Below, piece after piece: positions 1-8,608 of a stretch of 26,801 nt of DNA (the first letter of the stretch is position 1; the number at the start of each line of letters is the position of its first letter). This DNA is from CADCTB01 sp964479465 (GTDB taxonomy: Bacteria > Actinomycetota > Acidimicrobiia > Acidimicrobiales > AC-14). The DNA lies in assembly GCA_964479465.1 (NCBI GenBank), contig CAYZMG010000064.1, positions 1 to 26,801 of the forward strand. The letters are read 5' to 3'. The notes under the pieces were generated by a model that had not been told where the DNA came from, searched no databases, and was given only the letters and a program-made list of their open reading frames with translations. The position numbers and the translations under genes are program-made.

Positions 1-558
1 GGGCTCGATGATCAGGTAGTCGTCGGAGTGCTTGCAGTAGAGGACGTACGTGCCGGCCGCCAGGACCGTGCCCGTGACCGGCGCCCGGATCTCCGCCTCG
101 GGGTCGACCATGACATCGGCGGCGCCGCGAGCCGTGGTGTCGCGCGCCCGTGCTTCGAGCACCAGGCTGGGAGCAGAGGTCGGGAGCGACTGCAGCTGCT
201 GGGCACCGTCGAGGTTCGACTCGTGGAACCCGATGCGCTCGACCCGCGCCGCCGGGTGGCGCAGCACGACGCCGCCGGCGGTGGCGAAGGGGGTGTAGTT
301 CTGCTCGGTCACGGGCCGGGGCGAGACCGCCGCAGTCACGGGCGGCCTCGTGGTTGTGGTCGTGGTCGTCACGCGGGTCGTGCTCGTCGTGCTGGTGCTG
401 CTCGTCGTCGTGCTGGTCGTCGTCGTCGTGCTGGTCGACGTCGACGTGCTAGTGGAGCTCGTATCGCGCTGCACCAGCACCGCCTGGTCCTTCGCCGCTC
501 CCGAACAGCCCGCGAGCAGCGACATCACCAGGGCGAGAGCAAGGAGACGCCCAGCCAT
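1..558 (-). CDS. Lipoprotein with Thr/Ser linker, C-terminus off the window
   Basis: The frame is open from an ATG at 558-556 to the window edge, giving 186 codons without a stop. It starts with a classic lipoprotein signal: a hydrophobic stretch ending in the lipobox LLAGC, with Cys18 as the expected lipidated residue. Residues about 34-75 are almost pure Thr/Ser, a flexible linker typical of exported actinobacterial proteins. The last 40 residues contain RAPVTGTVLAAGTYVLYC followed by a DDYLIIEP-like strand. This resembles the start of M23-peptidase or lipoyl-like beta domains that follow such linkers, but the catalytic part would lie outside the window, so the function is open. The gene lies 22 nt downstream of the secreted protein gene at 581-1873 on the same strand and is probably co-transcribed with it. 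No clear ribosome binding site precedes the ATG. Confidence 0.75.
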   Translation of the reverse strand, partial: MAGRLLALALVMSLLAGCSGAAKDQAVLVQRDTSSTSTSTSTSTTTTTSTTTSSTSTTSTTRVTTTTTTTRPPVTAAVSPRPVTEQNYTPFATAGGVVLRHPAARVERIGFHESNLDGAQQLQSLPTSAPSLVLEARARDTTARGAADVMVDPEAEIRAPVTGTVLAAGTYVLYCKHSDDYLIIEP

Positions 559-580
559 TGCGGAGTGGGAGGTCAGGTGG

Positions 581-1873
581 TCAGAGCCCGCTGCACTGAC
601 CCGTCTTGGTCGGAGCGGCATTCGGCTGGCCGTGGTTGACCGGAGCCGGGTTGTTCCCGGCGCACCCGAGGGTCTTGAACACGTTGTTGGCCTTCACGAC
701 CGGCGTGCCCACCGCGTTGTTGTCGACCGTCACGTTCCCCGAGACCGTGTTGGCGCCGAGCGTCAGACCTCCGGTGTTGGAGGTGAGGCGTACGTCGCCG
801 GCGATCCGGTTGCCGGCGCAGCCACTGGCAGGATCACCGATCCTCAGGGGCGTGGTCGCGCCGCTGACCACGAAGCCCTGGGCGGGATTGCCCGCTGGCG
901 CCGCGATCTGGGAGTTACAGACGCTGAGGAACGACGGGTTGGTCACGACGATGCCATTGGAGACTCTGCTGTTCACGAGCTGCAACGCGCCACCGGACTG
1001 GACCGTGATCGGGCCGACCACGTCGCTTCCCGTGATGACCACGCTTTGCCCGGACCCTACGGTGACGGGACCGGGGACGTTGCCGCTGAAGGTCGCTGTA
1101 GGCGTGGGCGGCACGAACGGCGTCACGGCTACCGACTCGTTCGCCGCGTTGCACGGCGACGAGACGCCGTTGTTCTTGGCGTCGCCCGAGTACTCGGCCG
1201 TCCACCGGTACGTTCCCGTCGCCGCCGGCGTGAAGCTGGCGGAGCTGTAGCCACCGTTGCCGGCCACGGTCGCCGTCGTCGTGAAGGCCGGGGTCCCCGC
1301 GCAGGTGGCGTTGTCGGGACCGAAGAGCCGGAACGTGATCGTGCCGGTCGGTGCGTTGCCGCCGGCGAGCGTGGCGGTGTCGTACACGGGGCCGCCGAGA
1401 AGGACCGATGGGGAGGCTTGGGTGCTCAGCGTCGGGTTGGCCTTGGGGGCGTTCTGGCAGCTCACCTGCCATGTGGCCGAGACCTCGATCCCGTCGGGGA
1501 TGGAAGGGGTCGTCGCCCAGTTCAGATGGACGCTGGTGAGGTCTTGGGGGACCGTGTAGACCAGGGTTCCTGGGAAGTTGACGACGGGCACGATCGGCGC
1601 GGCGTCGAATGATCCGATGCCCAGGTAGAAGCCGCTGGGCACGTAGTTGGAGGGCGTCGGGCTGACGGGCAACCCAGCCGTGATCGTGATGACGTCGCCG
1701 GCCTGCAAGAAGCTGGCGGCGAGTCGACCCTTGAAGTAGAAGCTGTCAGCCGCGGGGTCGTTCAGGGCGTCGCAGCTCGCCGACGCGAGGGCAGGGCCGG
1801 CGAACACGAACGGCGTTAGCGTCAGCACCAGGCTCAGAAGCAGGGGCCTGAGGATCAAGCGGCGCCAGGGCAC
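581..1873 (-). CDS. Secreted protein with Ig-like domain and conserved beta-rich C-terminal module
   Basis: The 430-residue product begins at GTG 1873 with a GGAGG ribosome binding site at 1879-1883, 5 nt away. A Sec signal peptide of about 30 residues ends at a PALA-SA type site. Residues about 40-140 form a first beta-rich domain. Residues about 143-252 look like a bacterial Ig-like repeat (APTGTITFRLFG, then TGTYRWTAEYSGD). Residues 260-430 form a module rich in Asn, Gly and Val with short strand repeats, suggesting a beta-helix, and conserved Cys in GCAGN, GCAGNNP and TGQC. The Ig and C-terminal parts align closely with the protein at 19680-21131, so the two are paralogues. The gene starts 43 nt after the ATPase-PglZ gene and may be read through from it. 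The function is unknown; a cell-surface structural or adhesive role is only a guess. Confidence 0.88.
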   Translation of the reverse strand: MPWRRLILRPLLLSLVLTLTPFVFAGPALASASCDALNDPAADSFYFKGRLAASFLQAGDVITITAGLPVSPTPSNYVPSGFYLGIGSFDAAPIVPVVNFPGTLVYTVPQDLTSVHLNWATTPSIPDGIEVSATWQVSCQNAPKANPTLSTQASPSVLLGGPVYDTATLAGGNAPTGTITFRLFGPDNATCAGTPAFTTTATVAGNGGYSSASFTPAATGTYRWTAEYSGDAKNNGVSSPCNAANESVAVTPFVPPTPTATFSGNVPGPVTVGSGQSVVITGSDVVGPITVQSGGALQLVNSRVSNGIVVTNPSFLSVCNSQIAAPAGNPAQGFVVSGATTPLRIGDPASGCAGNRIAGDVRLTSNTGGLTLGANTVSGNVTVDNNAVGTPVVKANNVFKTLGCAGNNPAPVNHGQPNAAPTKTGQCSGL

Positions 1874-1915
1874 GGCAACCTCCAGTCAGGGTCTGAATGA
1901 CGACACTCGCCGACG

Positions 1916-4900
1916 CTATCCCGCCGCCGGCCCCGGATCGCCGGCGATGCCGAACGTCGCCACTGGGATCACGCTCTCCTCGAGCGACAGCCCGCCGTGG
2001 CCGTAGCGGCTGCCTGGTCCCCGCCCCCACGACCGGTTCTCCCGGAAGCCGTGGTCGGCCAGCACGACGAGGGGGACGTTGTCCGGCAGGGCATGGAGGG
2101 TCGGCACGATCCGGCGCTCGATCCCGGCGACGGTCTCGTCGACCAGGCTGGCGAGGTCGGTCGAGGAACGGTGGAGCGCCTCGTCGATGCCGGTGGCCAC
2201 GGCCACGGCGATGCGGGCGCCGCCGGCCCACAGCTCCCGCAGCGCCGGCGCCGACCCGTCGCGGTCCACCCCGACGAGCGCGCTGGACTCGAAGCCGAGG
2301 TGCGAGAAGGGCGGGCCGAGGTCCGCCGACACGTCCGGCCCCGAGCCGGCGGCGACGGGGCGACCGAGGTACAGGGCGGCCATCGCCTCCCTCGTGCGGG
2401 TGGGCTCCGGAACGACCGCCCACGCCTCCCGCAGCGGCCGCCCGGGCAAGGCCGAGACGAGGGACTCCCGGAGCCGGCGCCACACGTCGACCCGCATGGC
2501 GTCCACCACGAGGACCGCCACCCGGTCGTGCACGGCCAGCAGCGGCGCCACCACCGCGGCCCCGACCTCCCAGATGCGCAGGCACCCCGGCAACCCGGCG
2601 CCGGCGTGGGCGCGGTAGGCGTCGTCGGCCGCATGCAGCGTGCGAGCGGCGGATAGGCGAACCGCCTCCAGTGCCTCGGCCGACAGGAGCGACCGCCCGA
2701 CCAGAGCCAGCTCGGCCCGGCTGAGGAGGACCGGCACCGGCGCCCAGCACGACGGGTAGACGTCCTCGACGAGATCGCGGCACGACGCGGCGGGGAGCCG
2801 GCGCTGGAGCTCGGCCAGGTGCCCGGCGGCGCGCAATATGAAGCCGAGCGACGCCAGCTCGGCCGCCCCCACCAGGGCGTGGGCACCGGCCAGCTTCTCC
2901 GGATCGAGATCCGGGAGCCGCTCCGCCAGCTGCCAGTCGCCCGCCACCCGCCGAGCCAGGTCGTCGGCCGCCAGGCGGAGGGGGTGGCGCAGCAGCCTTT
3001 CGCCGGCCAGCAGATCCGCCACCTCCGCCACCGGGCGGTCGACGAGGCGGAGGGCAGCGCTCACCTGGTCGCCGAGCAGGCTCTCCGGCCCGACCCGGGC
3101 ATCGAGCTCGGCCAGCTCGGCCCGCGCCCCGAGGTCGCCGGTGGCCGCTTCCGCGGCGGCGGCGAGCAGCGCAGCATCGGCGAGGAGCCCAGCGGGCAGC
3201 CAACCCGGCGGGCCGGCGCCCTGAGCCTGCGCCGCCCACCAGGCGGCCAGCCAGAAGCACTCCCCCGCCCGCTCGCCCGGCAGTTGCGCAGCAAGCCGGG
3301 GGAAGCGTCGGGACAGGAACTGGGCCGTAGCGCCGGAGCCCGCGCCGGCGCTACGGGCGGGCGTACCCGGGTTGTCCGCCGGCGCCGGCTCCGCGGTGTC
3401 GACCACCTCCACGAACCCCCCTACGGGCAGCGACCCGTCGGGGTCGACCCAGGCAGTCAGGAGCTCGACCAGGCGGCGCTTCGGGAACCGCCGGCCGGCG
3501 AGATCCTCGCGCAGGCCGGCGAGGTCGCGGCGCACGACGAGGTGGCCGCCGGTGAGCACGTCGGCCACGACGGGGCCGGCGGGGCCGGACAGGAGGTGGG
3601 CCAGGGCGAGCGAGTCGGCCTTTGCCGGGTCGGCGACCATGCCCAGAAGGGCGCGCAGATCGGCGGCCGTCTCCTGGCGGCCGAGGTCGGTGAGGTGCTC
3701 GACCGCCTGCTCGAGCCGGCCCCGGTGCTCGGGCAGCTGCAGCTCGCCCAGGTGCTGGCGCACCCCTCGGTCGGCCATCGCCGTGACCGCACCGGCGTCG
3801 AAGGCCGGCGGCTCCTGCCCGATGGCGAAGCCACAGCTGCACCGGGGCTTCCACGACAGTTCGAGTTCCAGCCGCCGGTGACACGGCGCCGGCGCGGCGG
3901 CGGCCAGGACGCGGTCGACCTTGACCCGGTCGTCGGCGACCGCCAGCCCGCCGATCCGCGCCAGCGCGGCGAGGGCCTCGTACGCCGGCGTCGAGCGGAC
4001 CCCGGCCGCAGCCGCCGCGCCCGGGCCGGCGTAGAACCGGTCGTGCTCGGCCTTGTAGGTGGCGACGTAGGTGCGCCGGAACTCGCGCTCCATGTCCAGG
4101 AGCTCGCGCACCCGGTCCTCGGCGGCCAGGACGAGGACGTCGCGGAGCAGCGAGCGCGCCGCGTCGCGCAGGAGTGCGAGACGGCCGTCTTCAGGGAGCT
4201 CGAGCTGCGGATGGGTCAGGTATGACGCCGCCTGCTCCACCTTGGCCGCCTCCTCCCGGAAGAACCGGGCGACGGCCGCTATCCGGCGGGATGCGAGCAG
4301 AACGGCCTCGGCGTCGCCGACGGCGGCGACGAGCGCGCGCAGCCCGGGCACCGATGTGAGGTTGGTGTCGACGGCGGCCAGCACGCCCTCGACTGGGGCC
4401 AGGTCGGCGAGGACCCGCTCGGTCACGACGTCGGCCAGCAGCGCCCCGTCGGCCATCGCCTCCAGGCCCGAGCGGACCTGGGCCACGTCGTCGGCGCGGA
4501 CCTCGATCCAGGCCTTCGCCCGCTCCCAGGCCGCCCGCTGCAGGGTCGCATTCCAGGGTTCCCACGGGCCCTGGCCGACGATCGGGCCGAGCCCGGCGAG
4601 GGCGGCCCGGGCCGATGGTTCGAGCAGTTCGGCCGCCGCCAGCCGGTCGGCAGGTGCGACGGCGAGGAACGGATCCTCCAGGACGCGCCGGCCCCGGCGC
4701 AGCTCGATGAGCCCGGCCCGCACGCAGGCGTTGAGGACGATCAGGGCCTCGGGTTCGGTCAGCCCCACCGGCCCGTCGGCCAGCTCGGCGACGACGTCCG
4801 CGGCGGGGACGGGGCCGGCGTCGGGGACGAGACGCAGCACCTCGGCCACCGCCGGGCTGCGCACCGGGTCGGGCGAGAGTACGTGCACGTCGCCCCGCCG

Positions 4901-7111
4901 GCGGACGAGGCCGAGCGGCACCAGGTACCCGGCGAGCAGGGAGCGCAGCTGACCCCGCTCGGCCGCGACAGCGGTGATACGGGGCTGAGTCAGGACGTCG
5001 GCCACGAGCTGGCGCAGGAGCCGCTCCCCCACCAGTTCGCCGCGCGGGGCGACGTCGCGATGCAGCGGGTGCAGCCGGGAGAGCAGCGGGTCGGCGAGGG
5101 ATACGAGCAAGCGCTCGAACGCCAGCCCGGCCTGCGACGGCAGGTCGACCGCCGCCGATCCCTCCCCCGATGCCACCACGCCGGAGAAGTAGGCCCGCTG
5201 GAGCGCCTCGCGGGCCCGGGCCTCGTCGCCGGCGGCCGACCGTTCCAGGAACTCCACCAGGCCGCCGGCTTCTGTCCGCCCTTCGGCGCGGGCCTGCTCC
5301 AGCACGAGCCGGCGGCAGTGCAGCTCCGCCGCGACCTCGACCGCTTCTGCGGCGAGGGGCTGCGGCGCCCAGATCGCCACCCGTCCGCCCGACGACGCCA
5401 GGGCGCGGGCCCGGCCCACGAGATCGTTGTCCTCGGTCTCCGGCTCCGCCACCAGCAGGCAACCCTCGGCCCCCAGCGAGCGGGCCTGGGCGACGAGGGT
5501 GGCGACGTCGGCCTCGGAGAGCTCCGGGACGCGCACGGGCACCACGAGCACCGACCGCAACGTGTTCTGCCACAGGAACTCCCGCCGGGCGGGGCCGACG
5601 TCGGCCAGCAACCGCAGCGGCAGGGTGGACGACGATCCCAGCTCGACGAGCGTGCGAACCACCCGCCGGTCGCCCGTCGCCAGCTCGGCGCGCGCCTGGG
5701 CCTGGCGGGCCAGCGCCACCTCGGCCGCGTCCGCCTCCAGCTCAACGGTGTAGACCCTGGGCGGCCCGGCCCGGTCCACCACGTACGCGCCCCGAGCGAC
5801 CAGCGGCCCCAGGACGGCACGCTCCAGGTAGGACACGTTGGCCGACGGGTCGAGGGCGCTGAGCCGGGTGAGGAGGAGGTCGGCCAGCTCGGGGGCGCTT
5901 CGGGGCCGCTCGACGGGCGAGGCGGCGAGCAGGCAGAGGAGTTTGACCGCCCGCAGGCCGAGCGCCCGGTCGGCCGGCGCGTCGAAGATCTCTTCGACCG
6001 CACGCTCGTAGTAGGGGACGACGGTCTCGGCCAGGCGCCGGGTCTCGATCCGCTCGTGGAGCCGGGGCCGGAAGTGGTCGTAGACCCGGTCGGGCGTGAG
6101 CAGCTCCAGGTAGCCGCGCTGCTGCCAGGGGGCGATGCCGGCCGGCGGGTCGCCGCCGAGCTGGCGGCAGATGAAGTCGACCACGCCCCGCTGTTGGGAG
6201 AACAGGAACCGGAGCCCTTCGAGCACGGACAGCGTCGCCGGGTGCAGCGGGTAGCAGCGCGCCAGGCGGTCGAGTGAGACCCCCCAGCTCGGGAATGCGC
6301 TCTCCAGCTCCCGGTGGGCGCGCTCCACCCACGCCTCCGCGCCGGGACGCAGCCGCACCAGCCGTCCCCGCACGAGGTCCTCGACGTGGCGCATCGACAG
6401 GGCAAGGGTGCGGTAGCGGTCGCGGATGCGGGCCAGCTCCCGCTGGCTGACGTTGGCGACCTCGTCGATGCTCTCCTGCAGGGCGGCGACGACCACGACC
6501 GGCGATTCGCGGGCCCACTCGCCCAGGAACTGCAGGAACCGCAGGTCCTCGACCAGCGCCGGCCCCTGCTTTGCCCGCAGGAACTCGCTGAGCTCGTCGA
6601 GCAGGATCACGAGACCGGCGCCGGCGGCGACGAGCACCGAGTCCCACGCGGCTCGCCGGTCGGTGTCAGGCGGGGGCGACTGCTGGCGCAGCGCGGCCCA
6701 CGCCGCGCCGAGCACGAGGTCTTCGAGCTGAGCGGTGGCGCGATGCTCGACCAGGGGCACGGCGACGGCCACCGCCGGCCGGGCGCGGCCGGCGGCGTCT
6801 CGCAGGGCCGGGCCCCAGCCGGCCGTCACGTCGCCGTCGTTGCCGGCGAGCTCGGCCAGGGCGGCGAGGAGGTGGGACTTGCCCGACCCGAAATGGCCGA
6901 CGAGGAAGAAGGCGGCGCCCGCTTCCTGGGCCCGGGCCTCCAGGACAGCGGACAGGGCGCCGGTGACGTCGGCCGTGAGGACGAGCTCCGACAGCCGTCC
7001 GGGCCGGCCGTCGAGGCGGACGACCGTCTCCACCGACGCCACCTCGACGAGCTGATTGATGGTCGGCGGCGCCACCCCCGGGCCGGGCGGGGGGACCGCC
7101 GCGCTAGCCAC
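1916..7111 (-). CDS. BREX-like P-loop ATPase fused to a PglZ-type domain
   Basis: This 1731-residue protein joins two parts usually found as separate BREX proteins. The N-terminal part has Walker A GHFGSGKSH (72-80), Walker B LVILLDELSEFL (167-178), and a block HPATLSVLEGLRFLF then RGVVDFI near 290-315 typical of BrxC/PglY/DUF6079-like ATPases. The middle is long and helical, with a Cys cluster at C1077, C1091 and C1093 that could bind metal. The C-terminal 200 residues match the PglZ alkaline-phosphatase superfamily: VVDAMR (D1537), a Thr-rich PEPTRTRE segment near 1570, ADHGF (D1686, H1687) and YGHGG (H1705), so the usual metal ligands appear intact. The GTG start overlaps the stop of the upstream TPR gene by 8 nt, which suggests translational coupling. 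BREX-like phage defence is the favoured role, from family knowledge. No methyltransferase, BrxL or Lon-like gene is visible. Confidence 0.88.
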   Translation of the reverse strand: MASAAVPPPGPGVAPPTINQLVEVASVETVVRLDGRPGRLSELVLTADVTGALSAVLEARAQEAGAAFFLVGHFGSGKSHLLAALAELAGNDGDVTAGWGPALRDAAGRARPAVAVAVPLVEHRATAQLEDLVLGAAWAALRQQSPPPDTDRRAAWDSVLVAAGAGLVILLDELSEFLRAKQGPALVEDLRFLQFLGEWARESPVVVVAALQESIDEVANVSQRELARIRDRYRTLALSMRHVEDLVRGRLVRLRPGAEAWVERAHRELESAFPSWGVSLDRLARCYPLHPATLSVLEGLRFLFSQQRGVVDFICRQLGGDPPAGIAPWQQRGYLELLTPDRVYDHFRPRLHERIETRRLAETVVPYYERAVEEIFDAPADRALGLRAVKLLCLLAASPVERPRSAPELADLLLTRLSALDPSANVSYLERAVLGPLVARGAYVVDRAGPPRVYTVELEADAAEVALARQAQARAELATGDRRVVRTLVELGSSSTLPLRLLADVGPARREFLWQNTLRSVLVVPVRVPELSEADVATLVAQARSLGAEGCLLVAEPETEDNDLVGRARALASSGGRVAIWAPQPLAAEAVEVAAELHCRRLVLEQARAEGRTEAGGLVEFLERSAAGDEARAREALQRAYFSGVVASGEGSAAVDLPSQAGLAFERLLVSLADPLLSRLHPLHRDVAPRGELVGERLLRQLVADVLTQPRITAVAAERGQLRSLLAGYLVPLGLVRRRGDVHVLSPDPVRSPAVAEVLRLVPDAGPVPAADVVAELADGPVGLTEPEALIVLNACVRAGLIELRRGRRVLEDPFLAVAPADRLAAAELLEPSARAALAGLGPIVGQGPWEPWNATLQRAAWERAKAWIEVRADDVAQVRSGLEAMADGALLADVVTERVLADLAPVEGVLAAVDTNLTSVPGLRALVAAVGDAEAVLLASRRIAAVARFFREEAAKVEQAASYLTHPQLELPEDGRLALLRDAARSLLRDVLVLAAEDRVRELLDMEREFRRTYVATYKAEHDRFYAGPGAAAAAGVRSTPAYEALAALARIGGLAVADDRVKVDRVLAAAAPAPCHRRLELELSWKPRCSCGFAIGQEPPAFDAGAVTAMADRGVRQHLGELQLPEHRGRLEQAVEHLTDLGRQETAADLRALLGMVADPAKADSLALAHLLSGPAGPVVADVLTGGHLVVRRDLAGLREDLAGRRFPKRRLVELLTAWVDPDGSLPVGGFVEVVDTAEPAPADNPGTPARSAGAGSGATAQFLSRRFPRLAAQLPGERAGECFWLAAWWAAQAQGAGPPGWLPAGLLADAALLAAAAEAATGDLGARAELAELDARVGPESLLGDQVSAALRLVDRPVAEVADLLAGERLLRHPLRLAADDLARRVAGDWQLAERLPDLDPEKLAGAHALVGAAELASLGFILRAAGHLAELQRRLPAASCRDLVEDVYPSCWAPVPVLLSRAELALVGRSLLSAEALEAVRLSAARTLHAADDAYRAHAGAGLPGCLRIWEVGAAVVAPLLAVHDRVAVLVVDAMRVDVWRRLRESLVSALPGRPLREAWAVVPEPTRTREAMAALYLGRPVAAGSGPDVSADLGPPFSHLGFESSALVGVDRDGSAPALRELWAGGARIAVAVATGIDEALHRSSTDLASLVDETVAGIERRIVPTLHALPDNVPLVVLADHGFRENRSWGRGPGSRYGHGGLSLEESVIPVATFGIAGDPGPAAG

Positions 7112-8081
7112 CCGTCGCCGGCCCGAGCTTGCGCAGCTCGCCGTAGACCGCCCCCCGGCGCCCGCCGGCCAGCGGCACCAGCTCCTCCAGCGTCGAGCGC
7201 AGCTCGTCGAGCGCGCCCCGGCTGCGCTGGAGATGGACGTAGGTGCGGAAGAGGATCAGATCCTCCGGGTCGGCGAGGAGGCAGACGCGGAACAGGGCCG
7301 CGGCCTGCTCCAGGTCTCCGGCCTTCCGCAGGGCGTAGGCCTCCATCTTGCGGGCGTAGGGGTCGCCATGGAGCTTCCGGCGTGCACCCCAGGCCTTGGC
7401 CGCCTGCCGGTCGTCGCCGCTTTCGCTCCGCAGCCTGGCCAGGACGCCGATGAGGTGGCGGTTGCCCTTGTCATGGCTCCGGAGCAGCACCTCGACCTCG
7501 CGCTCGCGGTCCTCGGGGGGCAGGCGAAGGACCCGGGCCTCGATCAACTTCGCGTAGGCGAACTCGTCGCCGGGGGCGCGCTCGTGGGCCTGCTCGAAGA
7601 GGTGCACGGCGTCGTCCTGGCGGCCCTCGCGCAGCGCCACCTCTCCGAGGACCACCCATGGGGCGGCGTCGGCCCCGTCGCGCTCGGCCGCGCGCGACGC
7701 GGCCCCGCGAGCGGCCTCGATCTCGTTGAGCCGGAGGTGGCAGCGGGCCAGCTGGACCAGCGACCACGTGCCCCGGTCGCCCAGGACGTCGGCGTCGGCG
7801 TAGCACCGGGCGGCTTCCTTCCACCGGCGTTCCCGGTACCGCAGATCGCCCCGGACTCGGGCCGTGAAGGCTGTCGTCCCCGCCAGCGCCTCGGCCCGTT
7901 CCAGGGCGTCGGCGGCGTCGGCCAGCCGCCGGCGGCGGAGCTGAACCTCGGCCAGATGCGCCAGAGCGACCGCGTTCGAGGGCGACCGGGCCAGCGCGCC
8001 CTCGAGGGCGATCACCGCCTCGTCGAACCGCCCGCTGCGCTTGAGCTCGAGCGCCTCCTCCAAACTGCCCCGGCTCGACAC
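7104..8081 (-). CDS. Tetratricopeptide-repeat protein coupled to the ATPase-PglZ gene
   Basis: The 325-residue protein is built almost wholly of helical pairs of TPR type: GRFDEAVIALEGALARSP, RRLADAADALERAEALA, GRQDDAVHLFEQAHERAPGD and GDLEQAAALFRVCLLADPED are recognisable units. There is no signal peptide or membrane segment, so it is likely a cytoplasmic scaffold. It starts at GTG 8081. A TAGACT hexamer ends 5 nt upstream of the GTG, which fits a leaderless transcript. Its stop TAG lies inside the first codons of the 1731-residue ATPase-PglZ gene (8-nt overlap), so the two are almost certainly made together. TPR proteins commonly act as partner-binding adaptors; here the partner is inferred to be the ATPase-PglZ protein. 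Confidence 0.88.
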   Translation of the reverse strand: MSSRGSLEEALELKRSGRFDEAVIALEGALARSPSNAVALAHLAEVQLRRRRLADAADALERAEALAGTTAFTARVRGDLRYRERRWKEAARCYADADVLGDRGTWSLVQLARCHLRLNEIEAARGAASRAAERDGADAAPWVVLGEVALREGRQDDAVHLFEQAHERAPGDEFAYAKLIEARVLRLPPEDREREVEVLLRSHDKGNRHLIGVLARLRSESGDDRQAAKAWGARRKLHGDPYARKMEAYALRKAGDLEQAAALFRVCLLADPEDLILFRTYVHLQRSRGALDELRSTLEELVPLAGGRRGAVYGELRKLGPATGG

Positions 8082-8086
8082 CCGTC

Positions 8087-8092
8087 AGTCTA
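8087..8092 (-). promoter_or_regulatory. Candidate -10 element, leaderless promoter of the TPR gene
   Basis: On the minus strand the sequence reads TAGACT, then 5 nt, then the GTG start at 8081. The TANNNT pattern this close to a start codon is what actinobacterial leaderless genes show. No convincing -35 box is visible. Confidence 0.45.
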
Positions 8093-8215
8093 CCGAGGCG
8101 TTGACGAGCGCCGGCGCCGCGGGCCAGAGTTGCCGGCAGCGCCCCATGCGGGCCCTTCGCTGTCGAGGTCACGGCGGTCCACGTGTACCCGCCGTGTGAA
8201 GCGAAGGTGCCTGCC

Positions 8216-8599
8216 GTGCCCCAAGTCCATCCGTCTCTCGATGAGCGGTTCCTCGACGATCTGGCCGACTCCCTTGACCGGGCGATCGCCGACAACGGGG
8301 GCGGCGTGCTCGTCTACGTCGTGTCCCGCCCGGACGGCCCCGACGTCGGCATCCTGCCGCTCGACGGCCTCGCTCCCGCCGATGTGCTCCTGGGCGCCGT
8401 CGCGCCCGCGGAATGGGCGGTCCTCGGCGTGGCGACGGCCGGAATGGCCGGCGTCGTCGTGCTCGTCTCGCGCGACGGGCAGGTGGTCCGCCGGGTCCGC
8501 CAGGGAGATCAGGTCATGAGCGAGGCGCCGGCGGGAGACGTCACCGTCGACTGCCTCCAGCGGGCCCTCGGGCTGCCTGCGGACTGCGTCGAGGCGTGA
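8216..8599 (+). CDS. Small protein of unknown function
   Basis: I do not recognise this family. The frame is open from GTG codons at 8183, 8207 and 8216. I prefer 8216 because AAGG lies about 8 nt upstream, giving about 127 residues; the 8183 start would give 138. The product is acidic and soluble, with alternating helix and hydrophobic strands (GGGVLVYVVSRPDGPDVGI, then WAVLGVATAGMAGVVVLVS), so probably a small alpha/beta fold. It is divergent from the TPR gene and converges on the AbiEi/DUF559 gene with only 7 nt between the stops. Coding potential is supported by the conserved-looking hydrophobic pattern rather than by homology. Confidence 0.6.
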   Translation: MPQVHPSLDERFLDDLADSLDRAIADNGGGVLVYVVSRPDGPDVGILPLDGLAPADVLLGAVAPAEWAVLGVATAGMAGVVVLVSRDGQVVRRVRQGDQVMSEAPAGDVTVDCLQRALGLPADCVEA

Positions 8600-8608
8600 C
8601 GCCGCCTC
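8591..8608. terminator. Hairpin between convergent genes, possible bidirectional terminator
   Basis: GAGGCG (8591-8596) pairs with CGCCTC (8603-8608) around a 6-nt loop, exactly where the stops of two convergent genes meet. There is no U-tract on either side, so termination is plausible from position only. Confidence 0.3.

Noticed and set aside
350..1612. Long plus-strand frame opposite the lipoprotein and the secreted protein genes
   Set aside because: It is antisense to two clear exported proteins, begins with a run of Val from the Thr/Ser linker repeat, and has no recognisable domain.
2819..6277. Long plus-strand frames over the ATPase-PglZ gene
   Set aside because: They are Arg/Pro/Gly-rich shadow frames caused by high GC; the minus strand carries the conserved ATPase and PglZ motifs.
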